The notes below the pieces were generated by a model. That model was given only the letters and a program-made list of their open reading frames with translations. It had not been told where the DNA came from and did no database searches. Positions 1-8,412 of a DNA stretch of 10,337 bases are shown in pieces. This stretch comes from Synergistales bacterium Syner_01 (GTDB lineage: Bacteria; Synergistota; Synergistia; Synergistales; Aminobacteriaceae). The DNA is taken from contig LVBO01000206.1 of NCBI GenBank assembly GCA_001604435.1, positions 1 through 10,337 of the forward strand, written 5' to 3'. Within the stretch, counting starts at the first letter, position 1, and every line of letters starts with the position of its first letter. Made by a program: the position numbers and the translations under genes.

Positions 1-1
1 C

Positions 2-772
2 CCCCGCCATACCGTGGCTCCAGCGGCGGGCGAGCGTTCGTTCATCGCGCTCGACTCCCCGGCGGGAACCGGTTTCTTCGGCGGGTGGGCGCCCCCTGTG
101 GCGACGCCGGTTCTCGTCCGGAGGAAAGACGGCGAGACCGTTCCCTTGGAGCGGCACGGCCTTCCTCGCGAGGGTGAGATTCTCGTCCTCGACGTTACGG
201 AGTCGGAGAGGCCGTATTTGATCGATATCGAGAACCGTCCGGGCGGCCGCGTCCTCGGCTGGTACGACTCGGGGCCGAGGCTGCTCGCCCGAGTGATCCG
301 CCCTCTGAAGGGCGTGGGACGTTTCGGCGGCACCGAGTTCCAGGAAATCGGTAGGATCAGGGCGAATCATTCCGGTGTGATCGACGTCAGCACGACGCCG
401 CGGAATGTTGTAGGGGGCTTTCAGATTCTGCCGTTTCTGCATTCGAAGTCTCAGGAGATGGCGTCCGCCTGGCAGCTGACGCAGTGGTTGATTATCGCGT
501 CGCCGACCGACCGTCCGCTTCCCGGGTCCGCACCGCTGTTCTCCTCCAACCTCGTGCCGGGAAGCCAGATGACGGACGTCCTCTGGGACATGTGGTCGAC
601 CTACGGCCGGAAACCGCTCGTTCTCTGCCGGAGGGGCGGAGGAGCGTGGGAGAGACTTCCGGAGGCATCCGGAAGAAACGACTCCGCCTTAGGGGACTTG
701 ACGCACCTGCGTATCTATTCTCCCTTCACCGAAGAACCGCAGAAGGGCTTCGCGCCTCAAAAAGGAAAATAA
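2..772 (+). CDS. Hypothetical protein, C-terminal part (5' end outside window)
   Basis: I do not recognise this protein. The frame is open from base 2 to the TAA at 770-772 (256 residues). A GTG at 14 could be a start, but nothing like a ribosome-binding site precedes it and the frame stays open to the window edge, so the gene probably begins upstream. The best family-like stretch is about residues 90-145, with a GVGRFGGTEFQ segment, then RIRANHSGVIDVSTTPR and GGFQILPF. A Trp-rich segment (WQLTQWLIIA, later DVLWDMWSTYG) follows, and the end is a Lys/Gln-rich tail (EEPQKGFAPQKGK). There is no membrane helix in the visible part, and any signal peptide would lie outside the window. It is the only plus-strand gene and converges on glmS, so it is not part of the cell-wall operon. 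That it is a real gene is supported by the terminator immediately after its stop and by the lack of a competing minus-strand frame. Function is unknown. Confidence 0.7.
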   Translation, partial: PRHTVAPAAGERSFIALDSPAGTGFFGGWAPPVATPVLVRRKDGETVPLERHGLPREGEILVLDVTESERPYLIDIENRPGGRVLGWYDSGPRLLARVIRPLKGVGRFGGTEFQEIGRIRANHSGVIDVSTTPRNVVGGFQILPFLHSKSQEMASAWQLTQWLIIASPTDRPLPGSAPLFSSNLVPGSQMTDVLWDMWSTYGRKPLVLCRRGGGAWERLPEASGRNDSALGDLTHLRIYSPFTEEPQKGFAPQKGK

Positions 773-803
773 AAAAAGCGGCCTGAAGAGGCCGCCTTTT
801 TTT
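771..803. terminator. Bidirectional intrinsic terminator between orf1 and glmS
   Basis: A perfect 7-bp GC-rich stem (778-784 with 789-795) closes a GAAG tetraloop. Seven A precede the stem (771-777), and seven T follow it after one C (797-803). Read on the plus strand it ends the upstream gene, whose TAA immediately precedes it. Read on the minus strand it ends glmS, whose stop codon is at 822-820, with the A run supplying the U tract. One element therefore serves two convergent transcripts. Confidence 0.93.
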
Positions 804-819
804 ATTCCGGGTGTCCCGT

Positions 820-2691
<1,872 letters not shown>

Positions 2692-2720
2692 TCTACAGCA
2701 CCGCCTTTGTATCCACTCAC

Positions 2721-2893
2721 GAGAGACTGCGTTTCACATTGTCCCGGAAATTACTTTCCGGTTTTGCAGAAAAGCTTTGCGGACCGGTCTCTCACGGCCC
2801 CGGAGGCATCCGCCGACAGATCGATACTCCTCCGTCCTCGTCAGCCGAAGAGATGCCCCCCTGTTCGGGGGGCGGTCCTCCGGCGCAGGCGCT
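2721..2893 (-). ncRNA. glmS ribozyme (GlcN6P-activated self-cleaving riboswitch)
   Basis: On the minus strand the galU-glmS gap matches the glmS ribozyme consensus. The cleavage motif AGCGCC is at 2893-2888, so the cut is predicted between A(2893) and G(2892). The core boxes follow in order: TGACGAGG (2843-2836), TATCGA (2826-2821) and TCGGCGGATGCCTCC (2816-2802). Pairings fit the known fold. P1 is 2877-2884 with 2844-2851, extended by a 7-bp GC helix, 2867-2873 with 2855-2861. P2 is GGAGG 2833-2829 with CCTCC 2806-2802. P3 is 2795-2800 with 2781-2786. P4 is 2769-2775 with 2729-2735 (one mismatch). P4.1 is CCGGAAA/TTTCCGG with a GTAA tetraloop, 2755-2761 with 2744-2750. The P3.1 pseudoknot is 2787-2793 with 2721-2727, 7 perfect pairs. 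Cleavage would leave a glmS mRNA with a 201-nt leader and a 5'-OH, which RNase J degrades in Bacillus. Matching was by eye; the class is clear. Confidence 0.95.
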
Positions 2894-2909
2894 TCGTGGT
2901 ATGCGCTTT

Positions 2910-3782
2910 TCACTTTTCTTCGTGCTCCTTTACCGCTCGCAGCACCACCTCCTTCAACGCGGGGTGCTCCATGGCAAGGCGAATGTTGGCATGCAACCAA
3001 CCCGGCTGCGTTCCGCAGTCGAAACGCCTTCCTTTGTACACGACACCCCAGACTGGTTCTTGACTGATCAGCGAGCGAATGCCGTCGGTCAGCTGAATTT
3101 CTCCCCCCGCTCCCGCCTGCTGGCGTGCAAGAATCGGGAAGATTGCCGGAGAGAGTATGTATCGTCCCATGATCGCAAGCCTGCTCGGGGCTTTTTCCGG
3201 CCCCGGCTTCTCCACCATGTCCTTTATCCCGAAAACGCCGTTTCCTGCGTTCTCGGCTGCCACGACGCCGTAGCGGGACGTGTCTTCCGCCGAAACTTCT
3301 TCAAGCGCGACGACGCTGCCGCCCCGCTCGCTGTGCACCGCGAGAAGCTGCGCAAGCACCGAGGGTTCGGCGACCATGACATCGTCGGGGAGGATGACGC
3401 CGAAATACTCGTTCCGGCAGACCGGCTCTCCGCAAAGCACCGCATGCCCAAGGCCGAGAGGGCGATGCTGCCTGAGATAGATGAAATCGGCCATTTCGGA
3501 GAGCGAGATCACTTCGTCGTAGAGGTTCTGTTTGTTTCGCGACTTGAGCAGCTCCTCAAGTTCAAATGAACGGTCGAAGTAGTCCTCGATGGCTTTCTTC
3601 GACCGGCCGGTGATCATGACCATCTCTTTGCATCCCGCGGCAAGCGCTTCTTCAACGCCGTATTCGATGATGGGCCTGTCGACGAGCGGAAGCATTTCCT
3701 TGGCGATCTCTTTCGTCGCGGGGAGAAAGCGCGTTCCAAGCCCCGCGACCGGGAAGAGACATTTCGATATCGAAGACGTCAT
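2910..3782 (-). CDS. galU: UTP-glucose-1-phosphate uridylyltransferase
   Basis: GalU/GtaB makes UDP-glucose from UTP and glucose-1-phosphate, the donor for surface polysaccharides and glycolipids. The protein has 290 residues, normal for the family. Visible motifs are the nucleotide-binding loop PVAGLGTRFLPATK (11-24) and KEMLPLVDRP (28-37), then TGRSKKAIEDYFD (58-70), RPLGLGHAVLCG (107-118), the metal/sugar-phosphate site LPDDV (131-135), MVEKPGP (189-195), GGEIQLTDGI (226-235) and FDCG (254-257). A GTG six codons upstream (3800) also opens the frame, but the SD-like AAAGGTGG (3790-3797) lies inside that extension and sits 7 nt before the ATG at 3782. The homologous N-terminus also fits ATG, so I take ATG. 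The gap after glmM is 25 nt, so the two are probably cotranscribed. Its stop is only 17 nt before the predicted ribozyme cleavage site. Confidence 0.95.
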   Translation of the reverse strand: MTSSISKCLFPVAGLGTRFLPATKEIAKEMLPLVDRPIIEYGVEEALAAGCKEMVMITGRSKKAIEDYFDRSFELEELLKSRNKQNLYDEVISLSEMADFIYLRQHRPLGLGHAVLCGEPVCRNEYFGVILPDDVMVAEPSVLAQLLAVHSERGGSVVALEEVSAEDTSRYGVVAAENAGNGVFGIKDMVEKPGPEKAPSRLAIMGRYILSPAIFPILARQQAGAGGEIQLTDGIRSLISQEPVWGVVYKGRRFDCGTQPGWLHANIRLAMEHPALKEVVLRAVKEHEEK

Positions 3783-3789
3783 TCGGCAA

Positions 3790-3797
3790 CCACCTTT
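3790..3797 (-). promoter_or_regulatory. Shine-Dalgarno that fixes the galU start
   Basis: Minus-strand AAAGGTGG lies 7 nt upstream of the ATG at 3782. It overlaps the codons that follow the competing GTG at 3800, so it can serve only the downstream ATG. This supports a 290-residue GalU rather than 296. Confidence 0.7.
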
Positions 3798-3807
3798 CAC
3801 AAGATCG

Positions 3808-5178
3808 TTATTGATAGCGGCACTGCTCTTTGATGGCGTTCACGAGTTTCTCGGAGACATGCTCCATGAGCTTTTCATCCCGTGCTTCAACCAGTATTCG
3901 CATCAGGGGCTCCGTGCCCGAGGGGCGGATGAGAATTCTTCCGGCGCCCTGCAGCAACGTCTCCGCTTCGGAGGAGAGATCCCTGAGGAAGTCGCCGCTC
4001 ATCTTTCCGTCGCGGGAAACCTCGACGTTGCGCAGAATCTGCGGATACGGGGCGAAACGGTCCGCCAACGTCGAAATGTCCTCGCCGAGCTCAAGACACG
4101 CCTTGAGGAAGAACAGGCCGGTGCAGAGTCCGTCGCCGGTGTTCACGAACGAGGAGAGAATGATGTGCCCGGACTGTTCTCCTCCCAGCAGCGATCCTTC
4201 CTTGGACATCGTCTCCATAACGTAGCGGTCGCCTACGGGGCAGCGAAAGACGGAGATATTTTCTTTCCGGAGATGCTCTTCGAGCGCCATGTTGCTCATC
4301 ACCGTGGCGACGACGCCGGAACCGAGCAGATTGCGTTCGGAGAGCCAGCGGGCGAGCACCCAGAGGATGATATCGCCGTCGAGCACTCTCCCCTTGCCGT
4401 CCGTCAGCAACGCCCGGTCGGCGTCTCCGTCGTAGGCGATGCCTATCGGGAGCGCGTGCGCTCTCACCGCTTCCGCCAGGTGCGCCATGTGCATCACGCC
4501 GACGCCTTCGTTGATATTCAGTCCGTCCGGACGGTTTCCGATAAAACGCCACCCTCCGCCGAGCCTGCCGAAAACTTTTTCCGCGGTTTCCACCGCCGCG
4601 CCGTGCGCGCAGTCGACGACGCCCGAAATCGGGAAGGGCGTTTCCCCCCCCCAGAGGGAAGCCATCCACTCGGCGTATTCGTCGAGAAGATGCACGGCTC
4701 CGTGGATATCTCCAACGGAAGCGCCCGTGGGACGCCAGTCGTCGGTGAGGTTGTCTCCCATGTACTCCTCGATCGCTCCCTCGACGTCGTCGGAAAGTTT
4801 TTTCCCGGAGGAGTCGAGAAATTTGATGCCGTTGTACTCGGCGGGGTTGTGGGAGGCGCTGATAACCGCTCCGCCGTGAACCGACATCTTCTTTACGGCG
4901 AAACTGACGCCGGGGGTGGGCAGCACTCCGAGGAGAAAGACCTCCGCGCCGGCCGAAGCCATGCCCGCGGAAAGAGCGGCTTCGAGCATATGCCCGGAAC
5001 GCCTGGTGTCCCTTCCGACGACGATCCTGGGGCGAGGAATTCCTCTCTCCGTCAGGAAAAGAATGTAGGAGCGACCGAGTCGCAAGGCCATCTCAGGGGT
5101 CATCGTTCCCCTGTTGGCCACGTCCCGCACACCGTCGGTCCCGAAAAGACAACGAATTTTTTTCTCACCAGTTTCCAT
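3808..5178 (-). CDS. glmM: Phosphoglucosamine mutase
   Basis: GlmM converts glucosamine-6-phosphate to glucosamine-1-phosphate, using the product of GlmS in this operon, on the way to UDP-GlcNAc. The protein has 456 residues (family about 445-455). The four-domain phosphohexomutase landmarks are present in order: FGTDGVRD (12-19); the active-site loop ISASHNPAEYNGIKF (106-120) with phosphoserine Ser109; the metal loop DGDADRA (250-256); the sugar-binding GGEQSGH (332-338); and the phosphate-binding RPSGTEP (418-424). Two usually invariant spots differ: GVRD instead of GVRG, and NINEGVGVMH (221-230) where GlmM normally has a CGSTH-like run. ATG at 5178 has the SD-like GGTGAGG 4 nt upstream. 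A nine-G run (4644-4652, coding strand) lies within codons 176-179. In Firmicutes GlmM also binds and inhibits CdaA, which is encoded two genes upstream here. Confidence 0.96.
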   Translation of the reverse strand: METGEKKIRCLFGTDGVRDVANRGTMTPEMALRLGRSYILFLTERGIPRPRIVVGRDTRRSGHMLEAALSAGMASAGAEVFLLGVLPTPGVSFAVKKMSVHGGAVISASHNPAEYNGIKFLDSSGKKLSDDVEGAIEEYMGDNLTDDWRPTGASVGDIHGAVHLLDEYAEWMASLWGGETPFPISGVVDCAHGAAVETAEKVFGRLGGGWRFIGNRPDGLNINEGVGVMHMAHLAEAVRAHALPIGIAYDGDADRALLTDGKGRVLDGDIILWVLARWLSERNLLGSGVVATVMSNMALEEHLRKENISVFRCPVGDRYVMETMSKEGSLLGGEQSGHIILSSFVNTGDGLCTGLFFLKACLELGEDISTLADRFAPYPQILRNVEVSRDGKMSGDFLRDLSSEAETLLQGAGRILIRPSGTEPLMRILVEARDEKLMEHVSEKLVNAIKEQCRYQ

Positions 5179-5209
5179 GCAGCCTCACCATCCCCGCCCG
5201 TATAAGAGA

Positions 5210-6436
5210 TTACCTGATATCCGCAATTACAGTGACGCTCGCAGGATCGATTTTCACTACTTTCAATTTGCCGCCCGACTTGTTCTGAATCTGTACGGGA
5301 ACCGTCAAGCGCCGGGAAACGACGTTGGTGACGTTGACAAAGGGACGTATCACCACGTCTTTTTCGTCGAGCGCGTTTACTTCGGAGGGAGTCCCTTCCA
5401 CAGTGACGTTGACGATGTTCGGCTCCACTTTCCACCCGGGGTAGACGCTCCGCCCCTCGACCTCGACGCTCAGTCGCGACAGGAGGCGGGTGACGGTGTA
5501 GGGGGTCAGAAGGACGTTGACCCGCACAGAAGCGGCGCCGACAAGGGTCACCATGGGATCCTCCGGAGCGCGCAGCGGGATCACGATGTTTTGTTCCTTG
5601 GAGATGCCCGTCAGGTCGATCGTCTCGGTATCGACTCGCGTCACGGCGTTCAGCTTCGCCAGGGGCCCTTCGACTGTAACGACGGCGGGTTCGACGACGA
5701 CGGCCTTCAGTTTGAAGTCGCCTCCGGGTTCGCCGATGATGCGGGCGTTCACCGGGACGCTCTTCTTCGGAACTCCCTCGGCAAGCACGGCGCTGAGCTT
5801 GACCGTTTTCGGCTCCACGACGACCTCGTCTTCGAACTCCTCCGACTTGACGACCTCGACGGCAAGTGTGTGCTCCCCTCCCGCCTTCAGTTCGTCGAGG
5901 GTGGGAGCTATTCTGACGGCGTCGATCTTGGCGATATCGCGTTCGCTCCCCTTGACGCTGACGTTTTTAGGAAGTATCTCGACCATATCGAGAAAAAGCC
6001 CCGGAGGAAGACCTTTCTCCACGGCGATTTCCACCGGTATCAGGCGGTCGATGAAGCGCGCGAGTTCCACGTCGACGTGCGTCGGCTTGACGTCCATTAT
6101 CTTGACGTCCTTGGGAACGATGGAACGAACCGGTATCCGGTATTTCCCGATTCCGACCCCCCGGAGATCGACTTCGCAGACCACGCCGTCCTGAGGAATG
6201 GCGGAGAGAACGAACTGCGCTCCGGAGAGAACGATCTCCGCTTCTTTCACAGAGGCTTTCAGCGTTGTCTGCGGAGAGACGTTCAAGTACTCCAAAGGCA
6301 CGACCAGCGTCCTCGTCGTCTCGGTCGTTCTGTTGCCGGAGACGTAAAACCAGAGAGCGAGCGCGACCACCCCGGCCATTATTTTCAGGAACAGCGGCGA
6401 CGCAAGGATCGCGTCTATCTTTCCGGATTCGGACAT
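5210..6436 (-). CDS. ybbR: YbbR-domain protein, CdaA regulator CdaR
   Basis: This is a membrane-anchored extracytoplasmic protein of the YbbR/CdaR type, which binds and tunes the diadenylate cyclase CdaA in Firmicutes. It has 408 residues. A short cytoplasmic N-terminus is followed by one hydrophobic helix (about 15-33, LFLKIMAGVVALALWFYV). The rest is beta-rich and fits four degenerate YbbR repeats of about 80-90 residues each (starting near 43, 127, 220 and 310). Each repeat has a VPV-like first strand and ends in a xxVxVxGxxxxVxxI type strand; the clearest are ILPKNVSVKGSERDIAKIDA in repeat 2 and VEPAVVTVEGPLAKLNAV in repeat 3. The repeat boundaries are my estimate. The ATG at 6436 is 24 nt after cdaA, and glmM follows after 31 nt. 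This is the canonical cdaA-ybbR-glmM order, which supports the assignment more than the diverged sequence does. Confidence 0.92.
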   Translation of the reverse strand: MSESGKIDAILASPLFLKIMAGVVALALWFYVSGNRTTETTRTLVVPLEYLNVSPQTTLKASVKEAEIVLSGAQFVLSAIPQDGVVCEVDLRGVGIGKYRIPVRSIVPKDVKIMDVKPTHVDVELARFIDRLIPVEIAVEKGLPPGLFLDMVEILPKNVSVKGSERDIAKIDAVRIAPTLDELKAGGEHTLAVEVVKSEEFEDEVVVEPKTVKLSAVLAEGVPKKSVPVNARIIGEPGGDFKLKAVVVEPAVVTVEGPLAKLNAVTRVDTETIDLTGISKEQNIVIPLRAPEDPMVTLVGAASVRVNVLLTPYTVTRLLSRLSVEVEGRSVYPGWKVEPNIVNVTVEGTPSEVNALDEKDVVIRPFVNVTNVVSRRLTVPVQIQNKSGGKLKVVKIDPASVTVIADIR

Positions 6437-6460
6437 AAGCGCGTGCGCACCTTCTTCCCG

Positions 6461-7273
6461 TTATGACCACAGGGCCCGCAGATCTTCCTGCAGGCGCTCC
6501 ATGAGTGGTTTGTGTTCAGCCTCTTCACCGCTGAAATAGTGGGAGAGCAGTTTATGCACCTGCGCCTCCTTCAGGTTTTTTGAAAGGCGGCCGTTGATCG
6601 CAAGCGACACCTCTCCCCGTTCTTCGGAGACGACAAGCGCGATCGCGTCGGAAACTTCCGTCACGCCGAGAGCCGCCCTGTGGCGGGTGCCGATCCATCG
6701 CGACAGGTCGGAATTCTCCGTAAGCGGCAGATAACAGCTTGCGGCGACAATTCGCTCCCGGTCGAGGATCACCGCCCCGTCGTGCAACGGCGTTCCGTCC
6801 CAGAAGATGGTGATGAGCAACTCCTGGCTTATCTCCGCATTCAGCTTTATGGCGGTTCTCCAGAAGTCCTTGAGCCCGGTGTTGCGTTCCAGAACGATGA
6901 GCGCCCCGATCTTCTGCCCTTTGAGATAGCCGATCGCCCTGGACACCTCATGGCTGAAGGCTTCCGCCTTTTCCGCGGCCTTTTTCCGCCTCCAGAGGCC
7001 GCCGCCCCTGCCGAGCTCTTCGAGCACTTTTCGCAGCTCCGGCTGAAAGACGATCGGGATGGCGATCAGGAGGACGCCCAGCGTCTGTCCGAGGAACCAT
7101 GAGAGCGTCCGCAGGTCGAGCAGCCTGGCCGCACCGGCAACGACGCCGAGGATGAGAAGCCCCTTGACGAGCTGCATCGCACGAGTGCCCACGATCAGCA
7201 GAAGCAACCTGTGCACAATCACTGCGATTACCAGTATATCGAGGAAATCCTGCCATCTCAGAGTTTCGAACAT
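6461..7273 (-). CDS. cdaA: Diadenylate cyclase CdaA (c-di-AMP synthase)
   Basis: CdaA condenses two ATP to cyclic di-AMP, a second messenger for potassium/osmotic balance and cell-wall homeostasis. The protein has 270 residues, typical of the membrane CdaA/DacA type. The N-terminus holds three hydrophobic segments (about 10-28, 35-53 and 57-76), then a charged linker (89-106). The DAC (DisA_N) domain runs from about 107 to the end. GALIVLER (123-130), the catalytic DGA of GTPLHDGAVI (165-167) and the RHR of GTRHRAALG (197-199) are all intact, so the enzyme should be active. ATG at 7273 has a good SD, GGAGGG (7281-7286), 7 nt upstream. A 63-nt gap separates it from the racemase gene upstream, the largest gap before galU-glmS. 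ybbR and glmM follow directly. Confidence 0.97.
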   Translation of the reverse strand: MFETLRWQDFLDILVIAVIVHRLLLLIVGTRAMQLVKGLLILGVVAGAARLLDLRTLSWFLGQTLGVLLIAIPIVFQPELRKVLEELGRGGGLWRRKKAAEKAEAFSHEVSRAIGYLKGQKIGALIVLERNTGLKDFWRTAIKLNAEISQELLITIFWDGTPLHDGAVILDRERIVAASCYLPLTENSDLSRWIGTRHRAALGVTEVSDAIALVVSEERGEVSLAINGRLSKNLKEAQVHKLLSHYFSGEEAEHKPLMERLQEDLRALWS

Positions 7274-7336
7274 GCGATCGCCCTCCGGGGCGGATAAGTT
7301 TCGGGCAATGTTCCCCAGCGAACAGGGTCAAGTATA

Positions 7337-8410
7337 CTATACCACGTCGAAAGCGATATACGGCGACGTCGAAAGGGCGAGCATCGCTCCGTAGTTGGGG
7401 AAAAAGCGCAGTATGCCCCCAAGCTCCGGCACGGGACGGACATCCTCGACGTCGAGAATCATATGGTCGCTGGATCCTCCAAGAATGTCAGCTTCCGGAG
7501 TTTCCGGCGTCAGCCCCTCGACGAGGACATCCTGACGCCCTACCGCGACGATCGCTCTGAGACGCTCTCCCTTGTCCTCGAAGACCGGCTCTCCGCCGAA
7601 GGCGTCCAATCCGACCGGCCCGACCGGAACGGAGGGCTTCCGGTACACTTCGACGATCTCCGCTTCAAGGCACATCGTCCTCTGATGAAGCCACGGAATA
7701 TCCCGTGCACCGGTGACGTCGGCGCCGAGAAGAATCCCCTCGCCGACGCGCAAATTCGTGATTCCCCGAGGCATGGTTCCGCGCTCCAGAAGCGCTAGCG
7801 AAGATGTCGAACCGCCGGAATACACCGAGAGCGGGTATTCGAGAAAGCGTTCCAGCTCTTTTCCTACGGAGAGCAACTGCTCCAGCTTCTCGGGCACGGG
7901 AAGCACCCCTCCGAAACAGCCGAAGTTCACGCCGACGCCGACACAGCGTACACGCGGAGATGCTTTCAGCACCGGGGCGATTTCGTCGACGCGCCCCATC
8001 CATACTCCCTCGCGGAGGTCTCCGAGGTCGGTCATGAGGATAATTTCGTGCGTTCGTCCCGCAGCGCGGCACTCCCGGTCGATAAGGGATATCGTCCGCG
8101 CCATCGAGACAAGACTCCTGTCCGCGATCCTGACGGTTTCTGCGATTTCGCTGGGCATCGGAATCCGGAGAAGGAGCAGCGGAAGACCGACGTTCATTGT
8201 ACGGATGGCGGCGAGATTGTCAATCCTGCTGTCGCCGAGTTCGTCGCAGCCGCCCTCCGCCATTGCCCGTACGAGAACCTCGCGCGCGCATACGCCCTTG
8301 GTCACGCCGGTGAGCGTTATCCCTGCACGCGCGCATCGTTCCGCGACTCGAACCGTGTTTTCGAAAATCTTATTCCCGGAGACGATAAGCCTCGGATAGC
8401 GGACGGTCAT
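7337..8410 (-). CDS. Ornithine/alanine racemase-family PLP enzyme
   Basis: This is a fold-type III PLP amino-acid racemase of the alanine racemase N-terminal superfamily. It is closest in its motifs to the clostridial ornithine racemase group (Orr) rather than biosynthetic Alr. It has 357 residues. The PLP lysine is Lys38 in TGVTKGV (34-40). Further TIM-barrel landmarks are ELGDSRIDN (57-65), LMTDLGDLREGVW (125-137), GVGVNFGCFGG (158-168), the phosphate-binding SGGSTSSL (198-205) and LRVGEGILLGAD (220-231). The C-terminal beta domain ends with GGSSDHMILDVED (311-323). Orr makes D-ornithine from L-ornithine in amino-acid fermentation; here the substrate cannot be read from sequence, and alanine, lysine or other amino acids remain possible. 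ATG at 8410 has a strong SD (AGGAGG, 8417-8422) lying inside the last codons of nfo, and the gap to nfo is 2 nt, implying coupling. The neighbours, cell-wall genes downstream, leave open a role in D-amino-acid supply. Confidence 0.85.
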   Translation of the reverse strand: MTVRYPRLIVSGNKIFENTVRVAERCARAGITLTGVTKGVCAREVLVRAMAEGGCDELGDSRIDNLAAIRTMNVGLPLLLLRIPMPSEIAETVRIADRSLVSMARTISLIDRECRAAGRTHEIILMTDLGDLREGVWMGRVDEIAPVLKASPRVRCVGVGVNFGCFGGVLPVPEKLEQLLSVGKELERFLEYPLSVYSGGSTSSLALLERGTMPRGITNLRVGEGILLGADVTGARDIPWLHQRTMCLEAEIVEVYRKPSVPVGPVGLDAFGGEPVFEDKGERLRAIVAVGRQDVLVEGLTPETPEADILGGSSDHMILDVEDVRPVPELGGILRFFPNYGAMLALSTSPYIAFDVV

Positions 8411-8412
8411 TG

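Noticed and set aside
2855..2873. GC-rich hairpin after galU as an intrinsic terminator
   Set aside because: No U tract follows on the minus strand, and the hairpin is fully explained as the distal end of ribozyme helix P1.
3783..3800. GTG at 3800 as the galU start
   Set aside because: The SD lies inside this extension, and the six extra residues are not family-like.
3589..6466. Long plus-strand open frames (3589-5205 and 5114-6466)
   Set aside because: They lie antisense over glmM, galU and ybbR, whose products are clear. The translations are His/Asp/Arg-rich, low in motifs, and typical of GC-rich shadow frames.
7303..7341. Promoter before cdaA (TTGACC with 17-nt spacer, or the TATACT over the racemase stop)
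   Set aside because: The TTGACC has only TTGCCC at the -10 place, and the TATACT has no -35-like hexamer at proper distance. Not strong enough for a feature.
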